A DNA stretch of 64,000 nucleotides from VAZQ01 sp963725185 (GTDB lineage Bacteria > Pseudomonadota > Alphaproteobacteria > Rhizobiales > Xanthobacteraceae), in NCBI GenBank assembly GCA_963725185.1, contig CAVRXO010000002.1, positions 558,001 through 622,000 on the forward strand. The letters are read 5' to 3'. A model generated the notes under the pieces. That model had not been told where the DNA came from, ran no database searches, and saw only the letters and a program-made list of their open reading frames with translations. A program made the translations under genes and the position numbers. Below, piece by piece: positions 1 to 8,760 of this stretch (position 1 is the stretch's first letter; each line of letters begins with the position of its first letter).

Positions 1-2
1 CG

Positions 3-1187
3 GTGTCTCCCGACGCGGCGGCGGTGATCGACGCCACGAACCGCATCGTCGTTCCAGGCTTCATCGACACCCATAGCCATTCCTATCAGGGCCTCCTGCG
101 CAGCATCATGCCCAACGGCCTGCTCGTTCCCGACTACAACCGGGACGTCCAGAGCACCTTGACTCCGGTCTATGCGCCCGAGGACGCCTATGCGGGCGAG
201 CTGGTCACCGCGCTCGGCATGATCGACAACGGCACGACCGGCATCGTCGACATCTCGCAGGTCTCCCATTCGCCGGAGCACAGCGACGCCTGCATACGCG
301 CCCTGCAGGAAGCGGGCATCCGCGCGGTCTTCTCCTATCACCGCGGTGCCGGGCCGCGAACCCAGTTTCCGCAGGACATCGCCCGCCTGCAGCGGAGCTA
401 TTTCAGCTCGAAGGACCAACTGCTGACGCTCGCTCTCACCACCAGCCTCGACGCCAAGCTCTATACGCTGGCGCGCGAGGTCGGCGTCCAGGCCGTCCTG
501 CATCTGGTCGGCAAGGACCTGAGCGCACCGTTGCTGGAGCTGGGACGCGCCGGGTTGCTGCGACCGGGCGATGAATACATCCACTGCCTGGGCCTCAACG
601 ACGCGGCATGGCGGCTGATCAAGGATACCGGCGGGCGCGTCTCGCTCTGCACCCAGATCGACATGGCGATGGGCCATGGCTCGCCGACCATCCAGGAGGC
701 GCTGGATCACGGGCTGCGCCCGAGCCTGAGCTCCGATCACGGCGTGGAGATCGCGCAGGATTGCTTCACCATCATGCGATCGACCTTCACGTTCCAGCGC
801 AACCAGCTGTTCCAACGCGCCCGCAACGGCGAGCAGAACCTGCCGCCGCTCCTGACCTGCCGCGACCTCATCGAGTTCGCCACCATCGAGGGCGCCCGCT
901 GCGCCAATATCGACGGCAAGGTGGGCACGCTCACGCCCGGCAAGGAGGCCGACATCCTGCTGCTCGCGGCCGACCGGCTCAACATCTGGCCGCTCAACAA
1001 CGCGCCCGGCGTGGTCGTGAACCTGATGAATCCCGGCAATGTCGACACGGTCTTCATCGCCGGCAAGGTCAAGAAATGGCGCGGCAACCTGGTGGGCGTC
1101 GATATGCCGCGCGTGCTGCGCCTGGTGCGCGAGGCGCGTGACGCCGTCATGCGGCGCGCCGGCTACTCGGTGAACTTGCTCGGCTGA
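3..1187 (+). CDS. Amidohydrolase family protein, 5' end outside window
   Basis: The frame is open at the window edge and the visible 394 residues lack the usual 50-70 residue N-terminal beta-sandwich part, so the gene begins upstream. The metal-binding sequence DTHSHSYQG follows the typical VVPGFI lead-in at about residues 18-30, and SSDHG near residue 247 is where this superfamily keeps its catalytic Asp. The C-terminal end has the usual second half of the sandwich: GTLTPGKEADILLL, then the late segment VDTVFIAGK. This is the cytosine-deaminase/chlorohydrolase (TrzA/AtzB-like) branch of the amidohydrolase superfamily, which hydrolyses C-N or C-Cl bonds on N-heterocycles or amides. The substrate cannot be read from sequence. 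It is followed by two copies of a palindromic repeat. Confidence 0.8.
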   Translation: MSPDAAAVIDATNRIVVPGFIDTHSHSYQGLLRSIMPNGLLVPDYNRDVQSTLTPVYAPEDAYAGELVTALGMIDNGTTGIVDISQVSHSPEHSDACIRALQEAGIRAVFSYHRGAGPRTQFPQDIARLQRSYFSSKDQLLTLALTTSLDAKLYTLAREVGVQAVLHLVGKDLSAPLLELGRAGLLRPGDEYIHCLGLNDAAWRLIKDTGGRVSLCTQIDMAMGHGSPTIQEALDHGLRPSLSSDHGVEIAQDCFTIMRSTFTFQRNQLFQRARNGEQNLPPLLTCRDLIEFATIEGARCANIDGKVGTLTPGKEADILLLAADRLNIWPLNNAPGVVVNLMNPGNVDTVFIAGKVKKWRGNLVGVDMPRVLRLVREARDAVMRRAGYSVNLLG

Positions 1188-1228
1188 CTTGAGCCGAGGC
1201 CGTCAGGGGCAAGGCTTGCAGGACGACT

Positions 1229-1300
1229 TGTCCCGGCCTTGAGCCGGGACCGTTACAAATTCGGAGTTTGGTACGGTCCCGGGTCAAGCCCGGGACAAGG
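1229..1300. repeat. Palindromic repeat family D, copy 1
   Basis: Inverted repeat whose arms read TCCCGGCCTTGAGCCGGGA and, about 30 bases on, TCCCGGGTCAAGCCCGGGA, around a spacer containing CAAATTCGGAG. Similar copies lie at 1349-1418 and 30042-30140. REP/MITE-like intergenic palindrome; function unknown. Confidence 0.75.
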
Positions 1301-1335
1301 TTGGTACCATCAGGTGGCATCGGGCAGCGCAAGGC

Positions 1336-2331
1336 TTATGAGGACGGCTTGTTCCGGCCTTGAGCCGGGACCGTTCCAAATTCCGACGTCGGTTCCCGGG
1401 TCAAGTCCGGGACAAGGTCGGTACGCAATTGGGCCGCGTCGGAGCCGCGCGGCTCCAGCAGGTTCAACGCGGCCCGCAGCTCGCCATGGGCAAGATCGAG
1501 GAGCGCCTGGCCTTTATCCATGTCGCAGCCGCGCAGCAACAGAACGGCCAGCTTCACGTTGCCGCCGGCCTGCTGCAGCGCTTGGCGCACCTCGTCGCGG
1601 TTTGCGGCGGTGAGCTTCAGCAACATCTCCTCGCTGCGTCGCACGAGCTTCTCATTGACCGCCTGCACGTCCACCATCAGGCCCTCATAGACCCGGCCGA
1701 GCCTGATCATCAGCAGGGACGAAAGCATGTTGAGCGCGATCCGCTGTGCCGTGCCGGCCTTCATCCGGGTCGAGCCGGCGATGGGCTCGGCATCGGTATC
1801 GAGAAAGACCGCATGGTCGGCTTCGTTGAGGATCGGTGTGCCGCGGTTGTTGGCGATCCCGACAGTCAATGCGCCGCGCCGCTTCGCCTCGCGCAGGCAG
1901 GCGAGCGTAAACGGGGTGGTCCCGCTCGCCGCCACGGCGATCAGCGCATCCCGTTTGTCGATGGCGTGCTGGCGCACGATGCGGGCGCCCTGCTCGCTCG
2001 CGTCCTCGGCGCCTTCGACGGAACGCAGCAGCGCATCCCGGCCACCCGCGATCAGCAGCAGCAGGCGGTCCGCCGGCCAATTGAAGGTCGGCACCAGCTC
2101 GGCGCCATCTTGCACAGCCAGCCGTCCCGACGTACCGGCACCCACATAGACCAGGCGGCCGGCATGCTTGAGACGCGCTTCGATCGCCGCGACGGCACGC
2201 GCCAGCGCAAAGCGCGCTTCGCGCGCCGCAGCCACGGCGGCAAATTGTCCCTCGATCATCGCATCCAGGATGTCCGCAGGCTCCCAGAGATCGATGCCTG
2301 CGTACCGGGGACTGGGGCGTTCCGTGTCCAT
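1336..2331 (-). CDS. murQ: N-acetylmuramic acid 6-phosphate etherase
   Basis: MurQ cleaves the D-lactyl ether of MurNAc-6-phosphate to give GlcNAc-6-phosphate and D-lactate in cytoplasmic peptidoglycan recycling. The sugar-isomerase (SIS) motif VGAGTSGRLAVQDGAE is at about residues 56-71, and the family signature GSTRMKAGTAQRIALNML is intact near residues 175-192. MVDVQAVNEKL and the C-terminal helical part follow. I start at the ATG giving MDTERPSP, because longer upstream reading runs into the divergent gene. At 331 aa it is about 30 residues longer than E. coli MurQ (298 aa). The extra tail is encoded by a family-D palindromic repeat that has become coding. It is divergent from nagB-II/nagA, which use its product. 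It is undamaged, unlike those two neighbours. Confidence 0.93.
   Translation of the reverse strand: MDTERPSPRYAGIDLWEPADILDAMIEGQFAAVAAAREARFALARAVAAIEARLKHAGRLVYVGAGTSGRLAVQDGAELVPTFNWPADRLLLLIAGGRDALLRSVEGAEDASEQGARIVRQHAIDKRDALIAVAASGTTPFTLACLREAKRRGALTVGIANNRGTPILNEADHAVFLDTDAEPIAGSTRMKAGTAQRIALNMLSSLLMIRLGRVYEGLMVDVQAVNEKLVRRSEEMLLKLTAANRDEVRQALQQAGGNVKLAVLLLRGCDMDKGQALLDLAHGELRAALNLLEPRGSDAAQLRTDLVPDLTREPTSEFGTVPAQGRNKPSS
1349..1418. repeat. Palindromic repeat family D, copy 2, inside murQ 3' end
   Basis: Second copy of the 1229-1300 palindrome (arms CCGGCCTTGAGCCGGGA and TCCCGGGTCAAGTCCGGGA). It lies within the murQ reading frame and encodes most of its last 25 or so residues, including VPDLTREPTSEFGTVP. 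Confidence 0.75.
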
Positions 2332-2354
2332 GGGTCTACCGCACCCTCGTTGCC

Positions 2355-2406
2355 GTCCCTTAATCCAAACGCTTTCGATCCAGAATGGTTCTGATGCGTT
2401 AGGGAC
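2355..2406. promoter_or_regulatory. Divergent murQ/nagB promoter region with inverted repeat
   Basis: The 79 bases between the divergent starts hold an imperfect inverted repeat: GTCCCTTAA at 2355-2363 and TTAGGGAC at 2399-2406. A regulator of amino-sugar genes could bind here and control both directions. No matching regulator gene is in the window, so this is a weak inference from symmetry and position. Confidence 0.3.
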
Positions 2407-2410
2407 TTGA

Positions 2411-3479
2411 ATGGTCAACGTTTTCGGAGCGCGGCCGATGAGCGGTCTTGAGTTGAGCGGTCTTGATATGCGCAAATGGGTCGAATTTCGCGAGGTGCCC
2501 GGGATCGTGCTGCGGCAGGCCCAGGCCCTCACCCTTCCGGTCGCGGAGCTTCTGCTCCATCTGAGACAATACAGGCCGAACCTCGTCGTCACCTGCGCGC
2601 GCGGGAGCTCGGCCAATGCGGCGAGCTTCGGCAAGCATCTGATCGAAAACCATCTCGGCATCCCGGTAGCGACCCTCGCCCCCAGCATCGCCACGGTGTA
2701 TCGCAGGCAGCTTGTGCTCGACGGCCAGTTGTTCCTGGCGATCTCGCAATCGGGGCAAAGCGATGATCTCGTTAAATCAGCCCTGATGGCCAAGACGGCG
2801 GGCGCACTGACCGTGGCCATCGTCAACCACATCGACAGTCCGCTCGCCGCCGCCTGCCACATCGTCCTGCCGATGGGTGCCGGACCCGAATCCGAGGTGG
2901 CGGCGACCAAGACCTTCGTCGCCGCCCTCGCCGTGCTGTTGCGCCTGATCGCGGCATGGGCCGACGACCATGCTCTCGCGGCCGCCATCGAACGCCTGCC
3001 CGGACGCCTGACTGCCGCGTCCACGCTCGATTGGCGAGCGGCACTGCCGGCACTGGCGCGCGCCGCCAACACCGCGATCCTCGGCCGCGGACCCACGGTC
3101 GCCATTGCGTACGAAGCCGCATTGAAGCTCAAGGAAGCCTGCGATCTTCACGCCGAGGCCTTCAGCGGCGCGGAGTTTCTCCATGGGCCCATTGCGATGG
3201 TGTCGGCGCGCTATCCCGTCCTGCTGTTCATGCCGACCGATGCGGCTGCCGCCGGCCTGCGGGAGCTGGCGGCAAATTTGGAGCGCAAGGGAGCGATCGT
3301 CCTGCGTACCGGCCACGACGACGCGTTCGAGACTGCCGGTCTTGCCGCCCGATCATCCGGCGACGGACGCCGCCTGTCTGGTACAGAGCTTCTATGGCTT
3401 CCTGGCCCATCTCGCCGAGCACCGCGGCACCGACATCCACGCGCCCCGCCATCTGCGCAAGGTCACCCGAACACGATGA
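2411..3479 (+). CDS. SIS-domain glucosamine-6-phosphate deaminase, NagB-II type (one frameshift)
   Basis: NagB-II enzymes convert glucosamine-6-phosphate to fructose-6-phosphate plus ammonia and resemble the isomerase half of GlmS. Two SIS domains are visible: CARGSSANAAS near residue 60 and AISQSGQSDDL near 115 in the first; GRGPTVAIAYEAALKLKE, then HAEAFSGAEFLHGP, in the second. The frame breaks near 3340 (one extra base), and the last 45 residues, ending PRHLRKVTRTR as expected for the family, continue in the next frame to 3479. Start is uncertain: ATG 2411, 2438 or 2468. The family core begins near the last (MRKWVEFREVPG). The stop overlaps nagA by ATGA. There is no separate GlmS glutaminase domain. 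Confidence 0.82.
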
Positions 3480-4679
3480 ACGATCCCGGAACCCACGCGG
3501 TCGCGGCGGAGCATGTCTTCGACGGCGTCAGCCTGCACGCCAGAGCTGCCGTCATGATCGAGGGCTCCAATATCGTCGCAGTGGTGCCGCAGGCCGAATT
3601 GCCCGCAGGCACCGCCGTTTGCTCTCTGCCGGAAGCGGCCTGGCTTGCACCCGGCTTCATCGATCTTCAAGTCAATGGCGGCGGCGACCTCTTGTTCAAC
3701 GACCACCCGAGCGTTCCAACCATTGCGGCCATCGCGGCAGCCCATCGACAGGTTTGGGACGACTGCGTTCCTTCCAACCCTCATCAGCGATTCGACCGCG
3801 CAGATGCGAGCCGCGCTCGACGCCGTGCAGGCGGCGATCGATACCGAGCCGGGCGTGCTCGGCATTCACTTCGAAGGTCCATTTCTTTCGCCGCCAAGGC
3901 CGGCATCCACGACGTCCGCGCCATTCGCGCGCCGACCCCGGCCGACATGGAGATTCTGGCCCGGCCGCGAAAGGGCGAGATGCTCATGACATTGGCGCCC
4001 GAAGAGGCGCCGCCGGGTTTTCTCGCTGAACTGAGGCGGAACGGCATTCGTCTGTCGCTCGGGCATTCAATGGCGACCTATGCGCAGACCCGCCAGGCCA
4101 TGGCCGAGGGCGTTACCGGCTTCACCCATTTGTTCAATGCCATGCGCCCGCTGGAGAGCCGCGAACCGGGCCCGATCGCGGCCGCGCTCGAAATCGCCCG
4201 ACGCCTGGTACGGCCTGATCGTCGATGGGGTGCACGTCGATCCGGCAATGCTGCGCCTGGCCTTGCGCGGCGCCGGCCATCCGATGCTGGTCACCGACGC
4301 GATGCCGCCGGTCGGCGGCCGACAATCGACGTTCATGCTGTACGGCCGGCAGATCACCAGTCAGGGCGGGCGCTGCACCGCCGCCAATGGAACGCTGGCC
4401 GGCAGCGTCCTGACCATGGCCGAGGCGGTCTGCAATTGCGTCAAGCTCACCGGAACGCCGCTGCCCGAGGCGCTGCGTTTCGCCTCGACCAACCCGGCCC
4501 GCTTCATCGGCCTCGGCCACGCGCTCGGGCGGCTTGCCCCAGGCTATCGCGCCGACATGGTGGCATTCGAGCCAAGCAGCATCAATGTCCTGGCCACCTG
4601 GGTCGCCGGGGTGCAGATGAGAGACGAAAATGCTGCAATCAGTATTGCGAGTTCAAGAACCCCAGGACCACCTGGTTAA
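3476..4679 (+). CDS. nagA: N-acetylglucosamine-6-phosphate deacetylase (three frameshifts)
   Basis: NagA removes the acetyl group from GlcNAc-6-phosphate, feeding NagB. The ATG at 3476 overlaps the upstream stop. Conserved elements appear in order but in alternating frames: GFIDLQVNGGGD; GTTAFLPTLISDST; GIHFEGPFLSP with the metal-binding Glu; LSLGHSMATY and GFTHLFNAMRP with metal His residues; LIVDGVHVDPAML; and LVTDAMPPVGG with the catalytic Asp. Single-base shifts are needed near 3752 (extra), 3893 (missing) and 4192 (extra). Between shifts the sequence is uninterrupted and well conserved, which favours sequencing error over decay. Length after repair is about 400 aa, normal for NagA. It ends just before a GC-rich hairpin. 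Confidence 0.85.
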
Positions 4680-4710
4680 ATCTCGCAAATGGCACGGGGG
4701 ATTACTGAAT

Positions 4711-4727
4711 GCCCCGCCTTCGCGGGG
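4711..4727 (+). terminator. Hairpin after nagA
   Basis: GCCCCGC-CTT-CGCGGGGC forms a strong stem 31 bases past the nagA stop and is flanked by AATG and CATT, which extend the symmetry. No T-run follows, so termination strength is uncertain. Confidence 0.45.
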
Positions 4728-4774
4728 CCTGCATTGTGGAATGGGATGTTCCGTTAAACCCTTGCGCTCCTGCT

Positions 4775-4788
4775 TGTAACGCGTTACA
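4775..4788. promoter_or_regulatory. Palindromic operator upstream of mazEF-like pair
   Basis: TGTAACGCGTTACA is a perfect 14-bp palindrome about 37 bases before the antitoxin start, and GCGTTAC recurs at 4804-4810. A possible -35 (TTGCGC, 4762) precedes it, so the palindrome would sit over the -10 region. That suits autorepression by the antitoxin or the toxin-antitoxin complex. Confidence 0.45.
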
Positions 4789-4824
4789 TGATACACGCGT
4801 CACGCGTTACGGATGGAGAAGTCG

Positions 4825-5019
4825 ATGGCGGCGGCAGCCGAAAGGATGAAGTTGATGCGGCAGCGGCGGCGCGCACGAGGTCTGCGCGAGTTGCGTCTCG
4901 TCGTTGCCGACCCCCGCTCGCGGGCCGTCCGACGACGGGTGGCGAAGCAGGTCGCTGGGCTCGACCCGGATCGCGAGCGCGACGCGCTGAAATGGATCGA
5001 AATCGGTCTCCGAGTTTGA
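4825..5019 (+). CDS. MazE-like antitoxin (DUF3018 type)
   Basis: Small basic protein of 64 aa. The segment MKLMRQRRRARGLRELRLVV, followed by ADPRSRAV and a C-terminal ERDALKWIE helix, is typical of the DUF3018 antitoxin family that precedes mazF-like toxins in alphaproteobacteria. I start at ATG 4825 because GGAGAAG sits at the right distance upstream; ATG 4813 would add MEKS. Its role would be to neutralise the downstream RNase and, with it, repress the shared promoter. Its stop is only a few bases before the toxin start, or overlaps it if the toxin uses TTG 5016, so the two are translationally coupled. Confidence 0.75.
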   Translation: MAAAAERMKLMRQRRRARGLRELRLVVADPRSRAVRRRVAKQVAGLDPDRERDALKWIEIGLRV

Positions 5020-5024
5020 CGCAG

Positions 5025-5354
5025 ATGCGCCGCGGTGACCTGGTGACCGTTGCGGCGACCGGCGACTATGGCAAGCCGCGTCCGGCGGTCATCGTGCAGA
5101 CTGACGCCTTTCCGGAGAACCACGCTTCGGTGGTGGTCTGCCAACTGACATCCGACCTGGTGGACGCACAGGATTTTCGTGTCACCATTGAGCCCAGGCC
5201 CGAAAATGGATTGCGTCTCAAATCGCAGGTGATGGCCGATAAGCCGGTCACCATCAGACGCGAACGGATCGGGCAGAAGATCGGACGTCTCGACAACCAA
5301 GACATGGCGCGGCTCGGCGTTGCCTTGGCGTTCGTCTTGGGGCTCGCGGATTAG
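5025..5354 (+). CDS. MazF-like mRNA interferase toxin (PemK/MazF family)
   Basis: 109 aa from ATG 5025; an alternative TTG at 5016 would overlap the antitoxin stop. The fold signature is clear: MRRGDLVTV, then YGKPRPAVIVQTDAF with the conserved Arg-Pro-Ala, VVVCQLTSD, RVTIEPRPENGL, and KSQVMADKPVTIRRERIG with the conserved Asp and following Arg. MazF enzymes are single-strand-specific endoribonucleases that cleave mRNA at short sequences and arrest growth. The gene is full length and undamaged and is encoded with its antitoxin, so it is probably a functional toxin-antitoxin pair. Confidence 0.85.
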   Translation: MRRGDLVTVAATGDYGKPRPAVIVQTDAFPENHASVVVCQLTSDLVDAQDFRVTIEPRPENGLRLKSQVMADKPVTIRRERIGQKIGRLDNQDMARLGVALAFVLGLAD

Positions 5355-5530
5355 CGACGCTTCCAGCCGCCGGACAACCCGTTTGACGTGCGCTGTCGGC
5401 GGACTGATGCGGTATTCGCGAACGCCCGGCAACGAGATCGTGGAAAACCATAAACTGGTGCGCCTGAAGCGCTTCGAGTTCCAGTCTATGCTATGTTTCA
5501 GGCTCGCAATCGCCCCCCGGAGAAAAAGCC

Positions 5531-7046
5531 ATGCGCCTGACCGGTAAGCTCGCACTCTTATCATTGCTCGGCTCGCTCGTGCCGCTGAGCTGTCAGGCGG
5601 CGAGCGACGAGCAGAAGGAATTCGCCTTCAGCGTCGTCGAGCGCAACGCCGTGCCGATGGCGAAGATCGGCGATTCGATCTACTACTTCGCCGAGCTTGG
5701 CATGCAGGAGTTCGAGAGCACCAAGCTCATGAAGGACGTGCTCGAGGCCGGCGGCTTCAACGTCCAGCTCGGCGCCGCCGGCATGCCCACCAATCTGTGG
5801 GCGCGCTGGGGCAACGGCCACCCGGCGATCGCCATCGTCAGCGAGATCGACGCGCTGCCGGAGCGGCTCGCAGACCCCGATGGAGCTCGCGCGCAAACCG
5901 CTGGTGCCGGGCGCTCCCGGCCACATGGAGGGGCACAACACCCATGGCGGCCTTGCGGCGGCCGCGGCCTTCGCGGTCAAGGAGACCATGATGCGCTACG
6001 ACATCCCGGGCAGCGTCATCGTCTCGCTCGGCCCGGCCGAGGAGCAGCTGATCAGCCGGCCCTACATCGTGCGCGCCGGCTACTTCAAGGATGTCGATGC
6101 CATCATCTATCTGCATATCGGCGACCAGATTCGCGACCGGCTACGGCCTCGCCAACTACGCCTCGATCAGCGCCAACTTCACCTTCCACGGCAAGACCGC
6201 GCACGCCGCGGTCGATCCCTGGGACGCCAAGGACGCGCTCGACGCCGATCGAGCTGATGGATGTCGGCGTCGCCTATCTGCGCCAGCAGCTGCATCCGAC
6301 CTATCGGATTCACCGCGTCGTCACCAATGGCGGCATTCAGCCCAACGTGATCCCCGACCTGGCGCAGACCTGGTGGTGGGTGCGCGACGCCAACATGCCG
6401 GACGCCGTGCAGATCTTCGAGAAGCTCGTCAATGTCGCCAAGGGCGCGGCGCTGATGACCGGGACCAGCCAGGAGTACCAGATCATCGCCGCCGGCTGGC
6501 CGCAGCTCGGCATGAAGGCGATCGCCGAGGCGGTGCAGGGCAACATCGACAAGGTCGGCATGCCGCGCTGGAGCGACGACGAGCAGCGCTTCGCGCGCGA
6601 CTTCCAGAAATCCGCCGGCCGCCCGGAGGTCGGGCTCAAGACCGCCGTCACGCCCCTTGGGCGGGCGGCAACAAGGCTATGCCTCCAACGACAACGGCGA
6701 CGTGTCGTGGACCGTGCCGGCCGGCTTGCTGGCGTTTCCCTCGATCGTCCCCGGCATCACCATCCACGAGTGGCACGCCGCCATCACGCCGACCAGCACG
6801 ATCGCCCACAAGGGCATGGTGGCCGGCGCCAAGGTGCTGGCCGCATCGATCCTCGACCTTCTCACCCGGCCCGACATCCTGCAACGGGCGCGCACGGAGT
6901 TCGACGCGCAGCTCAAGCAGACGCCCTATTTCACCGTGCTGCCGGCCGACGCCAAGCCGCCGCTCGATCTCAACAAGGCGGTCATGGACCGCTATCGCCC
7001 GGAGATGCGCAAGTTCTATCTCGGCGAGCAGCCGCGGCTGTTCTGA
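5531..7046 (+). CDS. Exported M20 amidohydrolase, AbgB-like (four frameshifts)
   Basis: ATG 5531 has a good Shine-Dalgarno (GGAGAAA, 8 bases upstream). Residues 1-22 look like a signal peptide ending CQAA. The body resembles p-aminobenzoyl-glutamate hydrolase subunit B and other M20D peptidases: IVSEIDALPEG, APGHMEGHNTHGG with metal ligands, GPAEEQ, TFHGKTAHAAVDPWDA, and TNGGIQPNVIPD. Extra single bases near 5862, 6129, 6247 and 6660 move the frame each time, and the protein resumes in register with strong conservation. Repaired length is about 500 aa. The substrate would be an N-acyl amino acid or similar amide in the periplasm. No neighbour suggests more. Confidence 0.8.
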
Positions 7047-7065
7047 GATGCGAGGCCGCTTTTTC

Positions 7066-7158
7066 GTAGGGCGCAATCGCTTTATTGCGCCGTAAGCCTC
7101 GCCAAAGGCGCAATGCCGTTGGGTTCGCCAAGCGGCGCAATAAAGCGATTGCGCCCTA
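7066..7158. repeat. GTAGGG palindromic repeat family A, copy 1
   Basis: Inverted repeat with arms GTAGGGCGCAATCGCTTTAT and GCAATAAAGCGATTGCGCCC around a variable 35-50 base centre. Five copies occur in the window (also 8457, 14382, 23615, 46239). Confidence 0.8.
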
Positions 7159-7246
7159 GCGATGCCGACATCGGCCTTCGCCCGGTCGGGGCGGTCGGAC
7201 GCGGGAATGAGCGGATGTGGAGGCGCCTGCGCTTCCTGCTCGGCTC

Positions 7247-8325
7247 CTACGGCAGGCTGAAGGCCAGGAGTTCATTGGTGGGATCGCCGCCTCCCATCCC
7301 CTTCGCGCCGCTGGCGATATAGAGATACTTGCCCACCGCCGCCGCGCCGAAGCCGTGGCGGCCGGTGGGCATGGGCGTGAACTTGAGCCAGCGATTGCTC
7401 TTGAGATCGAAGCCTTCGTTCTCGTCGTAGGTCCGCTTGTCGTCCTCGCCGCCGAGAAAGACGATCATGCCCTGGAACAAGGTCCCGGCTCCGCCGCCGC
7501 GCGGGGTGGGAACCGGCGGCGCCGAGGTCCAGGCATTGGTCGCCGGATCGTAGATGTCGTGCAAGCCGGTCATGTCCTCGTTGGCGCCGAAGCGTCCGCC
7601 GACCAGATGGATCTTTCCTTCGAACACGACGGCCGCCATGTGATCGCGGCCCTTGGGCAACGGCGCCGCCTCGCTCCATTTGCCGGTCGACGGATCATAG
7701 ACCTGATGGGCCGTGACCACGTCGGTCTCGTTCTTGCGGCCGCCGAGCGCATGCAGCTTGCCGGCGACCGCGGCGACCGCGACCGAGCCGCGCGAGCTTG
7801 GCAGCGGTGGCAGCGCCCGCCAGGTATCGGCGGCCGGATCATATTCGAAGGCGCCGTCGTTTACGTCCTTGTGGTTGGAGCCGGTGAAGCCGCCGACCAC
7901 GTAGATCTTGCCGTTGAGGACGGCGGCGCCGACGTGATTGAGCCCCTGCGGCATGGGCGCCCGCGCCCGCCAGCGGTCGCTCGTCGGATCGTATTCGCCA
8001 TTGTCGGCCACATCGTATTTCTGGCGCGGATAGCTGCCGCCCAGGACGTAGATCTTGTCATTGAGGCGACGGCCGCCACCTCGTTGCGCGCGAGCGGAAG
8101 CGGCGCCTTCTTGGTCCAGCCGCCGGGCAATCCGGCGGGCTGCGACCGCGCCGTTGCCACAAGCGCCAAGCCCGCGATTGCAATGACCGCAAAGCGCACG
8201 CCCCGCCGCAAGCGCGATGGCGCATGAAAGCGCTTTGCGTCGAAACGCTCTGCTTCGAAACACTGCATATTTGAGTCCTGCGAGGCAGAATCGCCGGAAC
8301 GTTTCTTTGGCCGGGGAGCGCTCAT
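7247..8325 (-). CDS. Exported kelch-repeat beta-propeller protein (one frameshift)
   Basis: About six kelch repeats are visible, each with the sequence type KIYVLGG, then a double-Gly turn, then YDP...W...PMP. This predicts a six-bladed propeller like N-acetylneuraminate epimerase NanM and galactose oxidase. The N-terminal 50 residues, read in another frame from ATG 8325 or, more likely, ATG 8268, contain a basic stretch and a hydrophobic segment (VIAIAGLALVATA), so export is likely. One base is missing near 8075. No catalytic residues specific to a known kelch enzyme stand out. A paralogue lies at 49879-50877. NanM-like activity would fit the amino-sugar genes nearby, but that is conjecture. 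Confidence 0.75.
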
Positions 8326-8456
8326 GGAGCCCTCGCGTCCGTGGGTCGCGCGGCGAAACTAGCCGGGCGCGGACGGGATGTAAACGCGGACCATCGACCA
8401 CCCGCCCCGCTTGCGACCGCTTGTTTGCTTGTTAAATGCAGGAAAATAACAAGTCT

Positions 8457-8564
8457 GTAGGGCGCAATCGTTTTATTGCGCCAATCGGCGCCTCAGCCCC
8501 GTACTCCATGAAGACCGCGCGCAACGGACTTGGCAGAGCGGCGCAATAAAGCGATTGCGCCCTT
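8457..8564. repeat. GTAGGG palindromic repeat family A, copy 2 (inside repeat F left)
   Basis: Arms GTAGGGCGCAATCGTTTTAT and GCAATAAAGCGATTGCGCCC, with the same centre as copy 3 at 14382. It was duplicated with the longer repeat F. Confidence 0.8.
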
Positions 8565-8586
8565 AAGGCCGGCAAGTCGGCGGACA

Positions 8587-8618
8587 TGAAAAAACCCGGC
8601 GCGGTTTCCCACCCGGGC
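8587..8618 (-). terminator. Rho-independent terminator reading leftward (repeat F left)
   Basis: On the minus strand a GC-rich hairpin (CCCGG ... CCGGG with GAAA in the loop) is followed by TTTTTT. In this copy one stem base is changed compared with the perfect version at 14505-14536. Confidence 0.55.
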
Positions 8619-8760
8619 ACAACTCGTGAATTTCAATTTCACGAATAGGCTGAGTCGCGCGGACGCGTCAATGGCTAAAAGCGCTGTCTGCTGCCTGATT
8701 TCGGCTTGCCCTCGGCTTCGCGGCGAGGCATCCTTACAGCCTCAGGTTGCTAGAGCTTCC

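Larger units (their letters stand above)
8345..8688. repeat. Long direct repeat F, left copy
   Basis: About 344 bases that recur in the same orientation at 14267-14605 with roughly 95% identity, differing by scattered substitutions and a few small indels. It contains a family-A palindrome and a hairpin terminator. The two copies bracket the defence-like genes and an M20 gene fragment. Confidence 0.85.
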
